64,000 bases of DNA from Streptomyces sp. NBC_01485 (lineage in GTDB: Bacteria; Actinomycetota; Actinomycetes; Streptomycetales; Streptomycetaceae): assembly GCF_036227125.1 (NCBI RefSeq), contig NZ_CP109435.1, positions 3,472,001 to 3,536,000 on the forward strand. Reading direction: 5' to 3'. Below the pieces are notes generated by a model. The model was given only the letters and a program-made list of their open reading frames with translations, was not told the DNA's origin and searched no databases. Both the position numbers and the translations under genes were made by a program. Positions 33,423-41,036 of this stretch are shown here, one piece after another (within the stretch, counting starts at the first letter, position 1; each line of letters begins with the position of its first letter).

Positions 33423-34775
33423 ATGACACTACCGGTGACCAATCATGCCGCCTTCGACCCCGGCGCCGCCGCCGGCCGGGCCACCGACGCGATCCTGCGC
33501 GACACCCTGCACGGCACCGCGCGCGGGGTGGTCGTCGACTCCCCGCCCGGCGCCGGGAAGTCCACGCTCGTCGTCCGCGCGGCGCTCGAACTCGCCGACG
33601 CGGGGCGCTCGTTGATGGTGGTAGCGCAGACCAACGCGCAGGTCGACGATCTGGTCGTACGGCTCGCCGAGAAGAACCCCGAGCTGCCGGTGGGCCGGCT
33701 GCACAGCAGCGACGCCGACCCGTACGACAAGGCGCTGGACGAGCTGCCGAACGTCAGGAAGTCGGCGAAGACGGCGGAGCTGGCCGGACTGCCGGTGGTG
33801 ATCTCCACCGCCGCCAAGTGGGCGCATGTGAAGGTCGACGAGCCGTGGCGGCACGCGATCGTGGACGAGGCGTACCAGATGCGGTCGGACGGGCTGCTGG
33901 CCGTGGCCGGACTGTTCGAGCGGGCGCTGTTCGTGGGCGACCCGGGGCAGCTCGACCCGTTCTCGATCGTGGGCGGCGAGCAGTGGGCGGGCCTGTCGTA
34001 CGACCCGTCGGCCTCGGCGGTGAGCACGCTGCTCGCGCACAACCCCGAGCTGCCGCAGCACCGCCTGCCGGTGTCCTGGCGGCTCCCGGCGTCGGCGGCG
34101 CCCCTGGTGTCGGACGCCTTCTACCCGTTCACGCCGTTCCGCAGCGGCACCGGCCACGGCGACCGCCGTCTGTCCTTCGCGGTGCCCTCGGACGGCTCGG
34201 GCGCCGACCGGGTGATCGACGAGGCCGCGGAGTCGGGCTGGGGCCTGCTGGAGCTGCCCGCCCGGCACACCCCGCGCACCGACCCGGAGGCGGTACGGGC
34301 GGTCGCGACGGTCGTCCGGCGCCTGCTGGACCGCGGCGGCGCGGCCACCTCGGAGCGCTCCCCGGCCCCGACGCCCCTGACCCCCGACCGGGTCGCCGTC
34401 GGCACGGCCCACCGCGACCAGGCGGCGGCGGTACGGGCGGCACTGGCCGAGCTGGGCGTCTCCGGCGTGACGGTGGACACGGCGAACCGGCTCCAGGGCA
34501 TGGAGTTCGACGTCACGGTGATCCTGCACCCGCTCTCCGGCCGCCCCGACGCCACCGCCTTCCACCTGGAGACGGGCCGCCTGTGCGTCCTCACCTCCCG
34601 CCACCGGCACGCGTGCGTGGTGGTCTGCCGCGCAGGCGTGACCGACCTCCTGGACGACTACCCGTCGACAGAACCGATCCAGCTCGGCACCCTCGTCAAG
34701 TTCCCGGACGGCTGGGAGGCGAACCATGCGGTGCTGGCGCATCTGGCGGAACACCGGGTGGTCTGGCGTCCCTGA
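33423..34775 (+). CDS. SF1 (UPF1/Dna2-like) DNA/RNA helicase
   Basis: 450 residues with a full helicase motif series: Walker A P-P-G-A-G-K-S-T (41-48), Ia-like V-V-A-Q-T-N-A-Q-V-D, II I-V-D-E-A-Y-Q (146-152), III G-D-P-G-Q-L-D-P (172-179), IV V-S-W-R-L-P, V V-D-T-A-N-R-L-Q-G-M-E (351-361) and VI T-S-R-H-R-H (391-396). The DEAY box and the GDPGQL and ANRLQGME forms are those of the UPF1-like/Dna2 branch. There is no nuclease in the same chain; the predicted Fe-S nuclease two genes upstream would supply it. The final segment W-E-A-N-H-A-V-L-A-H-L-A-E-H-R-V is duplicated as DNA beyond the stop codon. Confidence 0.85.
   Translation: MTLPVTNHAAFDPGAAAGRATDAILRDTLHGTARGVVVDSPPGAGKSTLVVRAALELADAGRSLMVVAQTNAQVDDLVVRLAEKNPELPVGRLHSSDADPYDKALDELPNVRKSAKTAELAGLPVVISTAAKWAHVKVDEPWRHAIVDEAYQMRSDGLLAVAGLFERALFVGDPGQLDPFSIVGGEQWAGLSYDPSASAVSTLLAHNPELPQHRLPVSWRLPASAAPLVSDAFYPFTPFRSGTGHGDRRLSFAVPSDGSGADRVIDEAAESGWGLLELPARHTPRTDPEAVRAVATVVRRLLDRGGAATSERSPAPTPLTPDRVAVGTAHRDQAAAVRAALAELGVSGVTVDTANRLQGMEFDVTVILHPLSGRPDATAFHLETGRLCVLTSRHRHACVVVCRAGVTDLLDDYPSTEPIQLGTLVKFPDGWEANHAVLAHLAEHRVVWRP
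34703..34761 (+). repeat. 59-bp direct repeat, copy 1 (3' end of helicase gene)
   Basis: Identical to 34875-34933. It encodes the last helicase residues before the stop at 34773-34775. Confidence 0.95.
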
Positions 34776-35064
34776 CCGCCCCTCCGGCACCTGTCTGGCG
34801 AACGATCAGCGCGACGCCGCCCGATCCGCCGGACGGAGTCCGGCACGCCGCCGGAGGCGGCCGATGGTTACAGCCCCGGACGGCTGGGAGGCGAACCATG
34901 CGGTGCTGGCGCATCTGGCGGAACACCGGGTGGCCTGGAAGCCCTGATGTGCCGGGAACATCGTGTGGCCGGGAAGCCTTGTAGGTGCGGGGCCCCGGGC
35001 CTCTTGCGCCGCCGGGGGACAATGGAAGGCGGTCCGCATCCGAACCGTACGAGGAGGCCGAGAC
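34776..35064 (+). pseudogene. Duplicated tail of the helicase gene plus spacer
   Basis: Contains copy 2 of the 59-bp repeat (34875-34933), read as the same P-D-G-W-E-A-N-H-A-V-L segment and ending in its own stop at about 34947. A third, degenerate partial copy of its end follows (about 34956-34981, GAACATCGTGTGGCCGGGAA). The 113 bases between the two copies hold GC-rich inverted repeats and no gene. The ribosome site GAGGAGG of the next gene is at 35051-35057. Confidence 0.7.
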
Positions 35065-35433
35065 ATGGCGGAGCCCACGCCGCGCCGGAACGAACCGCGG
35101 CTACGCCCCGCGCCCCTGCTGTTCGAGCCCGCCGAGGCGGCCGGTGATCCGGAGCACTTCTTCGACCTGGAGTCGATAGACGATCCGGGCGCGCTGCTGA
35201 GCCGGGCGACGGAGCTGGCGCTCGCTTTCCGGGCGGCGGCCGACCGGGCGGTGGAGTTCCAGGCCATGGCGGCGGCGCAGCTCGCCGATCCGCGCCGCTT
35301 CGACCGGCTGACGTCGGCGGACATCGCCGAGCGGGCCGAGTGGACCGAGGACTACGCGAAGAAGATGGTCGAGTTCGGCCGGGATCTGCTGCGGGGCGAC
35401 GCCGAGGGGCGGGGGCACGCCGACCCCGGGTAG
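35065..35433 (+). CDS. Small conserved helical protein
   Basis: 122 residues, ATG 35065 behind GAGGAGG. The sequence is acidic and helical (A-L-L-S-R-A-T-E-L-A-L-A-F-R-A-A-A-D-R-A-V-E-F), with no signal peptide or membrane segment. Function unknown. It is probably a real gene because of the excellent ribosome site and normal composition. Confidence 0.65.
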   Translation: MAEPTPRRNEPRLRPAPLLFEPAEAAGDPEHFFDLESIDDPGALLSRATELALAFRAAADRAVEFQAMAAAQLADPRRFDRLTSADIAERAEWTEDYAKKMVEFGRDLLRGDAEGRGHADPG

Positions 35434-35439
35434 GGACGG

Positions 35440-35511
35440 GCGGCCGTACGGACAAGCGGCCGTCCGGACAAGCGGCGGTACGGACGAGTGGCCGTCCGGA
35501 CAAGTGGCGGT
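35440..35511. repeat. Tandem repeat, four 16-bp units plus a partial
   Basis: Units of the form GCGGCCGTACGGACAA at 35440, 35456, 35472 and 35488, with a partial fifth to about 35511. It begins 6 bases after the stop of the 122-residue protein and ends at the palindrome GGCATATGCC (35513-35522). Confidence 0.88.
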
Positions 35512-35613
35512 TGGCATATGCCGGGTGGGCAAGATACCCGTTCCGGTCGGGTCTCGTACCCGTTTCCCGCAACCCTGTGAATTCGGCCGCTCACTGCCGG
35601 TAGACCTGACGGT

Positions 35614-36201
35614 ATGAGCAGCGCATGCGACGAAACCATCGGTGTCACCCCGGACGGCGCCGCCTGGCTGGCCTCCGCCGGGACGTATCCGCGCAGCACG
35701 CTCGCCCTCTGGGAGGAGCGGCCGCACGCCCCGGTGGTCCTGCCCTGCGGGTCGGTGTTCGACATCGTCAGCGCGCCGGCGATGTTCGGGCGGCTGATGC
35801 TGGACCGGCTGTGGGGCGAGGGGCCGGGCTCCGGTCCGGTGGCCGCGTTCCGGGGGCGGACGCTGCTGTTCTCGGCGCCGGGGACGGCCCAGCGGCTGCC
35901 CTCGCTGCTGGAGTGGGAGGAGTGGAGCGCCGACGGCCGCCGGGACGGCCGGGCCGCCACCGTGCCGCCGCTGCTGTGCCACGGCACCGGGGACGCGGTG
36001 ACCGTGCCCGCGCTCGCCCCGGCGCTGGAAGGTGCTTCGACGCGCTGGGTGGTCGCCCCGGACACCCGTCACCCGTGGCTTCCGGGGCCGGAGATCCTGC
36101 TGTGGGCGGCCGTCCGGGCGGCCCGTGCGGCCGTGCGGATTTCGATTTCTCCTCCCCAGGATCAGGATGCTAAGGTCTACGACGTCACCAAGCGCCGCTA
36201 G
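35614..36201 (+). CDS. Primase/polymerase-like small protein overlapping a tRNA
   Basis: 195 residues. The composition and motifs (T-P-D-G-A-A-W-L-A-S-A, V-V-L-P-C-G-S-V-F-D, L-L-F-S-A-P-G) resemble Streptomyces proteins commonly labelled bifunctional primase/polymerase; no catalytic triad can be verified. The function is therefore open. Its last ten bases, including the TAG stop, lie inside the tRNA-Lys gene (36192 onward), and the tRNA -10-like TAAGGT (36171-36176) falls within its coding sequence. Confidence 0.65.
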   Translation: MSSACDETIGVTPDGAAWLASAGTYPRSTLALWEERPHAPVVLPCGSVFDIVSAPAMFGRLMLDRLWGEGPGSGPVAAFRGRTLLFSAPGTAQRLPSLLEWEEWSADGRRDGRAATVPPLLCHGTGDAVTVPALAPALEGASTRWVVAPDTRHPWLPGPEILLWAAVRAARAAVRISISPPQDQDAKVYDVTKRR

Positions 36202-36265
36202 CTCAGTTGGTTAGAGCAGCTGACTCTTAATCAGCGGGTCCGGGGTTCGAGTCCCTGGCGGCGCA
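36192..36265 (+). tRNA. tRNA-Lys (CTT), copy 1
   Basis: 74 nt: acceptor GCGCCGC/GCGGCGC, D-arm GCTCAGTTGGTTAGAGC, anticodon stem GCTGA/TCAGC with loop CTCTTAA (anticodon CTT), T-arm CGGGGTTCGAGTCCCTG, discriminator A. CCA is not encoded. Identical to the copies at 47624 and 53099. Followed by the terminator 36274-36303. Confidence 0.98.
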
Positions 36266-36273
36266 CAGACGGC

Positions 36274-36303
36274 AAGGCCCCTCGCATCAGCGAGGGGCCT
36301 TTT
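36274..36303. terminator. Terminator after tRNA-Lys copy 1
   Basis: AAGGCCCCTCGC, ATCA loop, GCGAGGGGCCTT and a T-run ending at 36303: a conventional intrinsic terminator, unusual here in having a U-tract. It could also serve the convergent protease gene. Confidence 0.9.
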
Positions 36304-36316
36304 GCGTACCCCTTGA

Positions 36317-37675
36317 TCACCCGTGCCCGACTCGACCACCCGCCCTCGGCGTGATCGTCACCGTCCACTCCCCCGACACCGTGCGCCCCTCCACGTCCAC
36401 CCGCACCCCATCTCCGCCCCCGCCCCCGTCCCCATCTCCGCTCCCCGGCACCGTGAAGCTCTCGCCGAGGGCGACCGGGGCGTCCGCGAGGGGTGGGTAG
36501 ACGGAGTTCTCCCAGCAGGCCTCGGTGCGCGGGTGGGCGTCGATCACCTCGACCGGGCCGCGGCCGGAGCGGGCGCCGCTGCTGACGCGGTAGACGAGGA
36601 TGCCGGCGCGGCAGGCCGCGTGGTCGTCGCCCACCGGGCCGCGCGCCTCGAAGGCGAGCACGCTGTCGGGGCCGGTGCGCACCACCGCGAGCTTGACGCC
36701 GTGGCCGAGCCCGAAGGCCGGCGCCCCGAAGGCGCGGGCGACCGGCACGCCCGGTCCGGCGCCGAGCGGTTCCAGGGTCAGCCGAGTCGGACCGGGTCCC
36801 CGTACGCACGCCACCTGGCGGGGTTGCAGCCAGCCCAGCTTCCACTTGTGCCAGGCGAACAGGTCGGGGGCGAGTCCGAACTGGCTGCCCATCAGGTCCC
36901 AGTCGCCGACGTAGGTGTCCCAGTCGCCCTTGCCGTCGGCGGGGCGGTGGTAGAGGTCGGGCAGGTCGAAGACGTGGCCGGTCTCGTGGGCGAGGACGAG
37001 ACGGTCCGGGGGATGCTTCTCGAAGACCGTGACGATCCGGCGGATGTCCGTGCCGTCGGCCCGCAGCGGGGTGTCCAGGTTGACGACCTTCGTCGCGTCC
37101 GAGTCGACGCCGGGCGCGTCCGGGTCGGCGACGAAGTAGACGACGTCGTAGCGGGAGAAGTCGACCTGGGGGTCGGTGGCGGTAAGCGCGTCGTGCAGGT
37201 AGGCGGCGCGGTTCTCGGGCTTCCAGTCGCGCTGTATGGCGTACGCGGTGGACGGCTTCGGCATGCGGATCCAGTGCTTCAGCGGATGTGGGCGCAGGGT
37301 GAACCTGCCGTAGGACGCCTGGCGGAAGAAGCGGCTGGTGGCGGGGAAGTGGTCGGCGGCCAGTTCGGCGGGGGTGGTCCGGGGGGCCGCGTCCGGGAAG
37401 GACAGGAAGATCATCACCGCGTCGAGGGAGCGGGCCGGACGGGGGTAGGCGGCGTTCCAGGTGTCCAGGCCCTCGGAGTGGTGGGCGGCGGTGCGGGTCA
37501 GGGCGCAGGGGGCGACGGCGAAGGGTTCGGCGACCGAGGGGCCGCCGATCAGGCAGTTCGCGGCGAGTGCCGAGAGGGTGGTGCCCACGGCGGCGGTACT
37601 GCGCAGTCGGGGGCGCTGGAGCAGGCGCGGACGTCGCGGCAGTCGCGGCACTTCAGACCTCCGGGGGCGGTTCAC
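36317..37675 (-). CDS. Secreted M6-type (immune inhibitor A-like) zinc metalloprotease
   Basis: 452 residues. The Arg-rich n-region and hydrophobic stretch at about 28-50 suggest an export signal. The zinc motif is L-A-H-E-T-G-H-V-F-D-L-P-D (His230, Glu231, His234, Asp240), the HExGHxxxxxD form of M6 peptidases; the upstream F-P-D-A-A-P-R-T-T region and S-R-F-F-R-Q-A-S-Y-G also fit. The C-terminus has a Gly/Asp-rich linker and a small beta domain with no sorting motif. It is convergent with tRNA-Lys and divergent from cdgA. Confidence 0.85.
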   Translation of the reverse strand: MNRPRRSEVPRLPRRPRLLQRPRLRSTAAVGTTLSALAANCLIGGPSVAEPFAVAPCALTRTAAHHSEGLDTWNAAYPRPARSLDAVMIFLSFPDAAPRTTPAELAADHFPATSRFFRQASYGRFTLRPHPLKHWIRMPKPSTAYAIQRDWKPENRAAYLHDALTATDPQVDFSRYDVVYFVADPDAPGVDSDATKVVNLDTPLRADGTDIRRIVTVFEKHPPDRLVLAHETGHVFDLPDLYHRPADGKGDWDTYVGDWDLMGSQFGLAPDLFAWHKWKLGWLQPRQVACVRGPGPTRLTLEPLGAGPGVPVARAFGAPAFGLGHGVKLAVVRTGPDSVLAFEARGPVGDDHAACRAGILVYRVSSGARSGRGPVEVIDAHPRTEACWENSVYPPLADAPVALGESFTVPGSGDGDGGGGGDGVRVDVEGRTVSGEWTVTITPRAGGRVGHG

Positions 37676-37967
37676 GGGACACCGCCACCCAGCCTGTGTG
37701 AATTTGTCGTACTACGCCCTGTTTGTCTGCCCCAGACGAGTGAGGCGCCGGAAAGCGGGCATTACTTCGACACCCCCGGAATTCTCACGGAACGTCACAA
37801 GCGGTCGTCCGGCCGCAGAACCGGTCCAGGTGCGGGCAGAAACGATCTGTCAGAAGGGTGGGTTGTTCGGGGACACTGGGCAGTGGCTGCGCGGGTCCGG
37901 GGGCAGCCTCTATGATCGGCAGACTTTCCTGCACGGACAGCGATCGAGTGCACTGCGGGAGCGAGCG
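37676..37967. promoter_or_regulatory. Divergent promoter region of the protease gene and cdgA
   Basis: 292 bases without a gene, less GC-rich near 37690-37800. cdgA is a known BldD target in S. coelicolor, so a BldD site is expected here, but I could not mark one with confidence. Confidence 0.45.
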
Positions 37968-39800
37968 GTGAGCGGAACGTCCGAAGGGCCGACGCCCGCG
38001 GCAGACCTCGACCGGTCAGCCGTCACAGAGAGTGACATCTACAGCACGGACAGCGGGCCCGGGGCCTACCAGCCTCCGGCCTACCGTTCCGTGTTCGCGG
38101 CGGCGCCACTGGCCATGGCCGTGGTCGACCGCGAGGGTCTGATCGTCGACGCCAACGACGCGCTCGGCGCGCTGCTCGGCGGCGGCGGTGCGCGGCTGGT
38201 CGGGCGGGTCGCCTCCGACCTGCTGGACCTGGCCTCCGACGTGCGGACCTGGCACGCCTACCGCGAGGTGCTGCGCGGCCGGCAGGCGAAACTGCGCTGC
38301 ACCCGGCGGCTGAAGCAGCCCGACGGGCGCTCGCTGTGGGCGCAGGTCACCGTCTCCCCGCTGGACGCCGACACGCCCGGCGTGCTGCTGTCCGTAGCCG
38401 ACGTCAGCGCCCACCGTGACCTCCAGGCCAGGCTGCGGCACCTGCAGATGCACGACCCGGTGACCCGGCTGCCCAACCGCACCCTGTTCTTCGAGCGGGT
38501 GTCGGCCGCACTGGAGGCCGAGGCCTACGAGCAGAGCGGAACCGGCCGGATCGGCCTGTGCTACCTGGACCTGGACGGCTTCAAGGCCGTCAACGACACC
38601 CTCGGTCACCGCGTCGGCGACCGGCTGCTGGCCGCCGTCGCCGACCGGCTGACGGAGTGCGCGGAGGAGGCCGGGCGGACCCGGCCGAGCGTGCCGCTGG
38701 TGGCCCGGCTGGGCGGCGACGAGTTCGCGCTGCTGGTGGAGGACTCCACCGGCACCGAGCAGCTCGCCGACCTCGCCGAGTCCGTCCTCAAGACCCTCCA
38801 GGCCCCCTTCGACCTGGCCGGACACCGGCTGAACGTGTCCGCGTCGATCGGCGTCGTGGAGCGGCACGCGGCCGGCACCACCGCGACCGGGCTGATGCAG
38901 GCCGCCGACACGACCCTGTACTGGGCGAAGGTCGACGGCAAGGACCGCTGGACGCTGTTCGACCCCGAGCGCAACGCCCATCTGATGACCCGCCAGGCCC
39001 TGGCCTCCACGCTGCGGCCCGCGATCGAACGCGGAGAGTTCCGGCTCGACTATCAGCCGCTGGTCGGCATGTCGGACGGCCGGCTGCGCGGGGTGGAGGC
39101 CCTCGTCCGCTGGGATCACCCCCGGTTCGGGCTGCTGTCGCCGAATCGGTTCGTCGCGCTGGCCGAGGAGGACGGCTCGATCGTGCCGCTCGGCCGATGG
39201 ATTCTGGCCACCGCCTGCCGCCAGGCACGGCAGTGGCAGGTGGACAATCCGGACGAACCGCCGCTGTTCGTCAGTGTTAACGTGGCGGTCCGTCAGGTAT
39301 GGGACTCCGACCTGGTGGCGGACGTCGCGAAAGTCCTCGCCGAGACCGGACTCGCCCCGCATCTGCTCCAGTTGGAACTCACCGAGTCGGCCGTGATGGG
39401 GTCGGCGGGACGGCCGTTGCAGGCGTTGCAGGCGCTCAGCGACATGGGCGTGGGCATCGCCATCGACGACTTCGGCACCGGCTACTCCAACCTCGCCTAC
39501 CTGAGCCGGCTGCCGGTGTCGGTGCTGAAGCTGGACGGCTCCTTCGTGCGCGGTTTCCAGTACGAGGGCGGCGGCGCCCCGAACCCGGCCGACGAGGTCG
39601 TCGTCGAGGCGATGATCGACCTCGCCCACCGGCTCGGGCTGACCGTGACCGCCGAGTGCGTGGAGACCTCCGCGCAGGCGACCCGGCTGCGCAGCATCGG
39701 CTGCGACACCGGGCAGGGCTGGCTGTACTCCCGTCCGGTGTCGCCGGACCGTATCTCGGAGCTGCTGAACACCGAGACCTACGCCGTCGGCAACCCGTAG
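37968..39800 (+). CDS. cdgA: Dual-domain c-di-GMP enzyme (PAS-GGDEF-EAL)
   Basis: 610 residues from GTG 37968 with GGGAG upstream. A PAS domain (about 38-150) senses an unknown signal; the GGDEF domain has an intact G-G-D-E-F at 249-253, and the EAL domain an intact E-A-L at 377-379 (in V-E-A-L-V-R-W), with I-D-D-F-G-T-G-Y-S and K-L-D-G-S-F-V following. There is no RxxD inhibitory site at the usual place before GGDEF. Both activities are thus possible. No membrane segment, so it is cytoplasmic. In S. coelicolor the gene in this position, CdgA, influences the timing of development. It converges on the LLM gene with a 22-base overlap. Confidence 0.92.
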   Translation: MSGTSEGPTPAADLDRSAVTESDIYSTDSGPGAYQPPAYRSVFAAAPLAMAVVDREGLIVDANDALGALLGGGGARLVGRVASDLLDLASDVRTWHAYREVLRGRQAKLRCTRRLKQPDGRSLWAQVTVSPLDADTPGVLLSVADVSAHRDLQARLRHLQMHDPVTRLPNRTLFFERVSAALEAEAYEQSGTGRIGLCYLDLDGFKAVNDTLGHRVGDRLLAAVADRLTECAEEAGRTRPSVPLVARLGGDEFALLVEDSTGTEQLADLAESVLKTLQAPFDLAGHRLNVSASIGVVERHAAGTTATGLMQAADTTLYWAKVDGKDRWTLFDPERNAHLMTRQALASTLRPAIERGEFRLDYQPLVGMSDGRLRGVEALVRWDHPRFGLLSPNRFVALAEEDGSIVPLGRWILATACRQARQWQVDNPDEPPLFVSVNVAVRQVWDSDLVADVAKVLAETGLAPHLLQLELTESAVMGSAGRPLQALQALSDMGVGIAIDDFGTGYSNLAYLSRLPVSVLKLDGSFVRGFQYEGGGAPNPADEVVVEAMIDLAHRLGLTVTAECVETSAQATRLRSIGCDTGQGWLYSRPVSPDRISELLNTETYAVGNP

Positions 39801-40927
39801 GCGTCCGCGACCAGTTCGTAGGAGCGCAGGCGCAGCTCGCCGCGGTGGGCGTGGCTGGTGAGCATCAACTCGTCGGCGCCGGTGCGCTTGTGGAGGCCGT
39901 CGAGGCCGGTGCGGACCTCGTCGGCGGTGCCGTGGATGATGTTCGCGGTCCAGGAGTCGACGAACTCCCGCTCCAGCGGGCTGAATTGATGCGCCTCCGC
40001 CTCCTCGGGGGAGGGGAACAGGCCGGGCCGGCCGCCGCGCAGGCGGACCATGTTGAGGCCGGTGGCCAGGACCTGCCGGCGGGCCTCGCGCTCGTCGTCG
40101 GCGGCGAGCACGGAGACGCCGATCAGCGCGTACGGCTCGGTGAGCACCGCGGACGGCCGGAAGGACTCCCGGTACAGGTCGAGGGCCGGGACGGTGTTCT
40201 GCGCGGAGAAGTGGTGCGCGAAGGCGAAGGGCAGACCGAGCACACCGGCCAGCCGGGCGCTGAAGCCGGAGGAGCCCAGCAGCCAGACCGGCGGCCGGTG
40301 CGCCGACTGCACTCCGCCCGGGGACGTGCCCTGGACCGGGCCGGGGATCGCGTGGACACGGCGGTAGGGGTGGCCGTCGGGGAAGTCGTCGTCCAGGAAG
40401 CGGGTGAGCTCGGCGAGCTGCTCGGGGAAGTCGTCGGCGCCCTCGTGCAGCCGCTCGGTGCGGCGCAGGGCGGCGGCCGTCGCCCCGTCGGTGCCCGGGG
40501 CGCGGCCGAGACCGAGGTCGACGCGGCGCGGGGCCAGCGCCTCCAGGGTGCCGAACTGCTCGGCGATGACGAGGGGCGCGTGGTTGGGCAGCATCACGCC
40601 GCCCGAGCCGAGCCGGATGCGGTCGGTGTGGGCGGCGAGGTGGGCGAGGATCACCGCGGGCGAGGAGGAGGCGACGCCCGGCATCGAGTGGTGCTCGGCG
40701 ACCCAGTAGCGGTGGAAGCCGCGCGCCTCGGTGAACCGCGCGAGGTCGACGCTGGTGCGCAGGGCGTCGGTGGCGGTACGGCCGGAGCCGACGGTGACCA
40801 GGTCCAGTACGGAGAGGGGGGTCGGGGCGCTGCCCTGCGCGACGCCCCGGATCTCGTCCGCCGCGGTCGCGTCGGTCGCCGTCGCATCGGTCGCCGTCTC
40901 GCCTGCCGCCGTCTCGCCTGCCGCCAC
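39779..40927 (-). CDS. LLM-class flavin-dependent oxidoreductase (luciferase-like)
   Basis: 382 residues. TIM-barrel luciferase-like fold: P-L-S-V-L-D-L-V-T-V-G near the start, W-V-A-E-H-H-S-M-P-G, L-G-S-G-G-V-M-L-P-N-H-A-P-L, and V-W-L-L-G-S-S-G-F-S, all hallmarks of the MsnO8 type. The start at GTG 40927 is chosen for a perfect AGGAGG six bases upstream. That gives an N-terminal Ala/Thr repeat region (G-E-T-A-A-G-E-T-A-T-D-A-T-A-T-D-A-T) not expected in the fold. The substrate is unknown. It converges on cdgA, overlapping it by 22 bases. Confidence 0.85.
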   Translation of the reverse strand: MAAGETAAGETATDATATDATAADEIRGVAQGSAPTPLSVLDLVTVGSGRTATDALRTSVDLARFTEARGFHRYWVAEHHSMPGVASSSPAVILAHLAAHTDRIRLGSGGVMLPNHAPLVIAEQFGTLEALAPRRVDLGLGRAPGTDGATAAALRRTERLHEGADDFPEQLAELTRFLDDDFPDGHPYRRVHAIPGPVQGTSPGGVQSAHRPPVWLLGSSGFSARLAGVLGLPFAFAHHFSAQNTVPALDLYRESFRPSAVLTEPYALIGVSVLAADDEREARRQVLATGLNMVRLRGGRPGLFPSPEEAEAHQFSPLEREFVDSWTANIIHGTADEVRTGLDGLHKRTGADELMLTSHAHRGELRLRSYELVADAYGLPTA

Positions 40928-41036
40928 GGGGGTCCTCCTGTTGTCGGCCGTGTGCTGTCCTCGGACGACCAACAGGAGGGTGTCCCCGCTTATTCCCGGG
41001 TGCCGGACGGGGTGGTTCCCGGGTCCGGGAACGGCG

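Noticed and set aside
33235..33426. 63-codon open frame between the unknown gene and the helicase
   Set aside because: It overlaps a stop codon and a likely IS end, has Arg/Leu/His-rich composition and no ribosome site.
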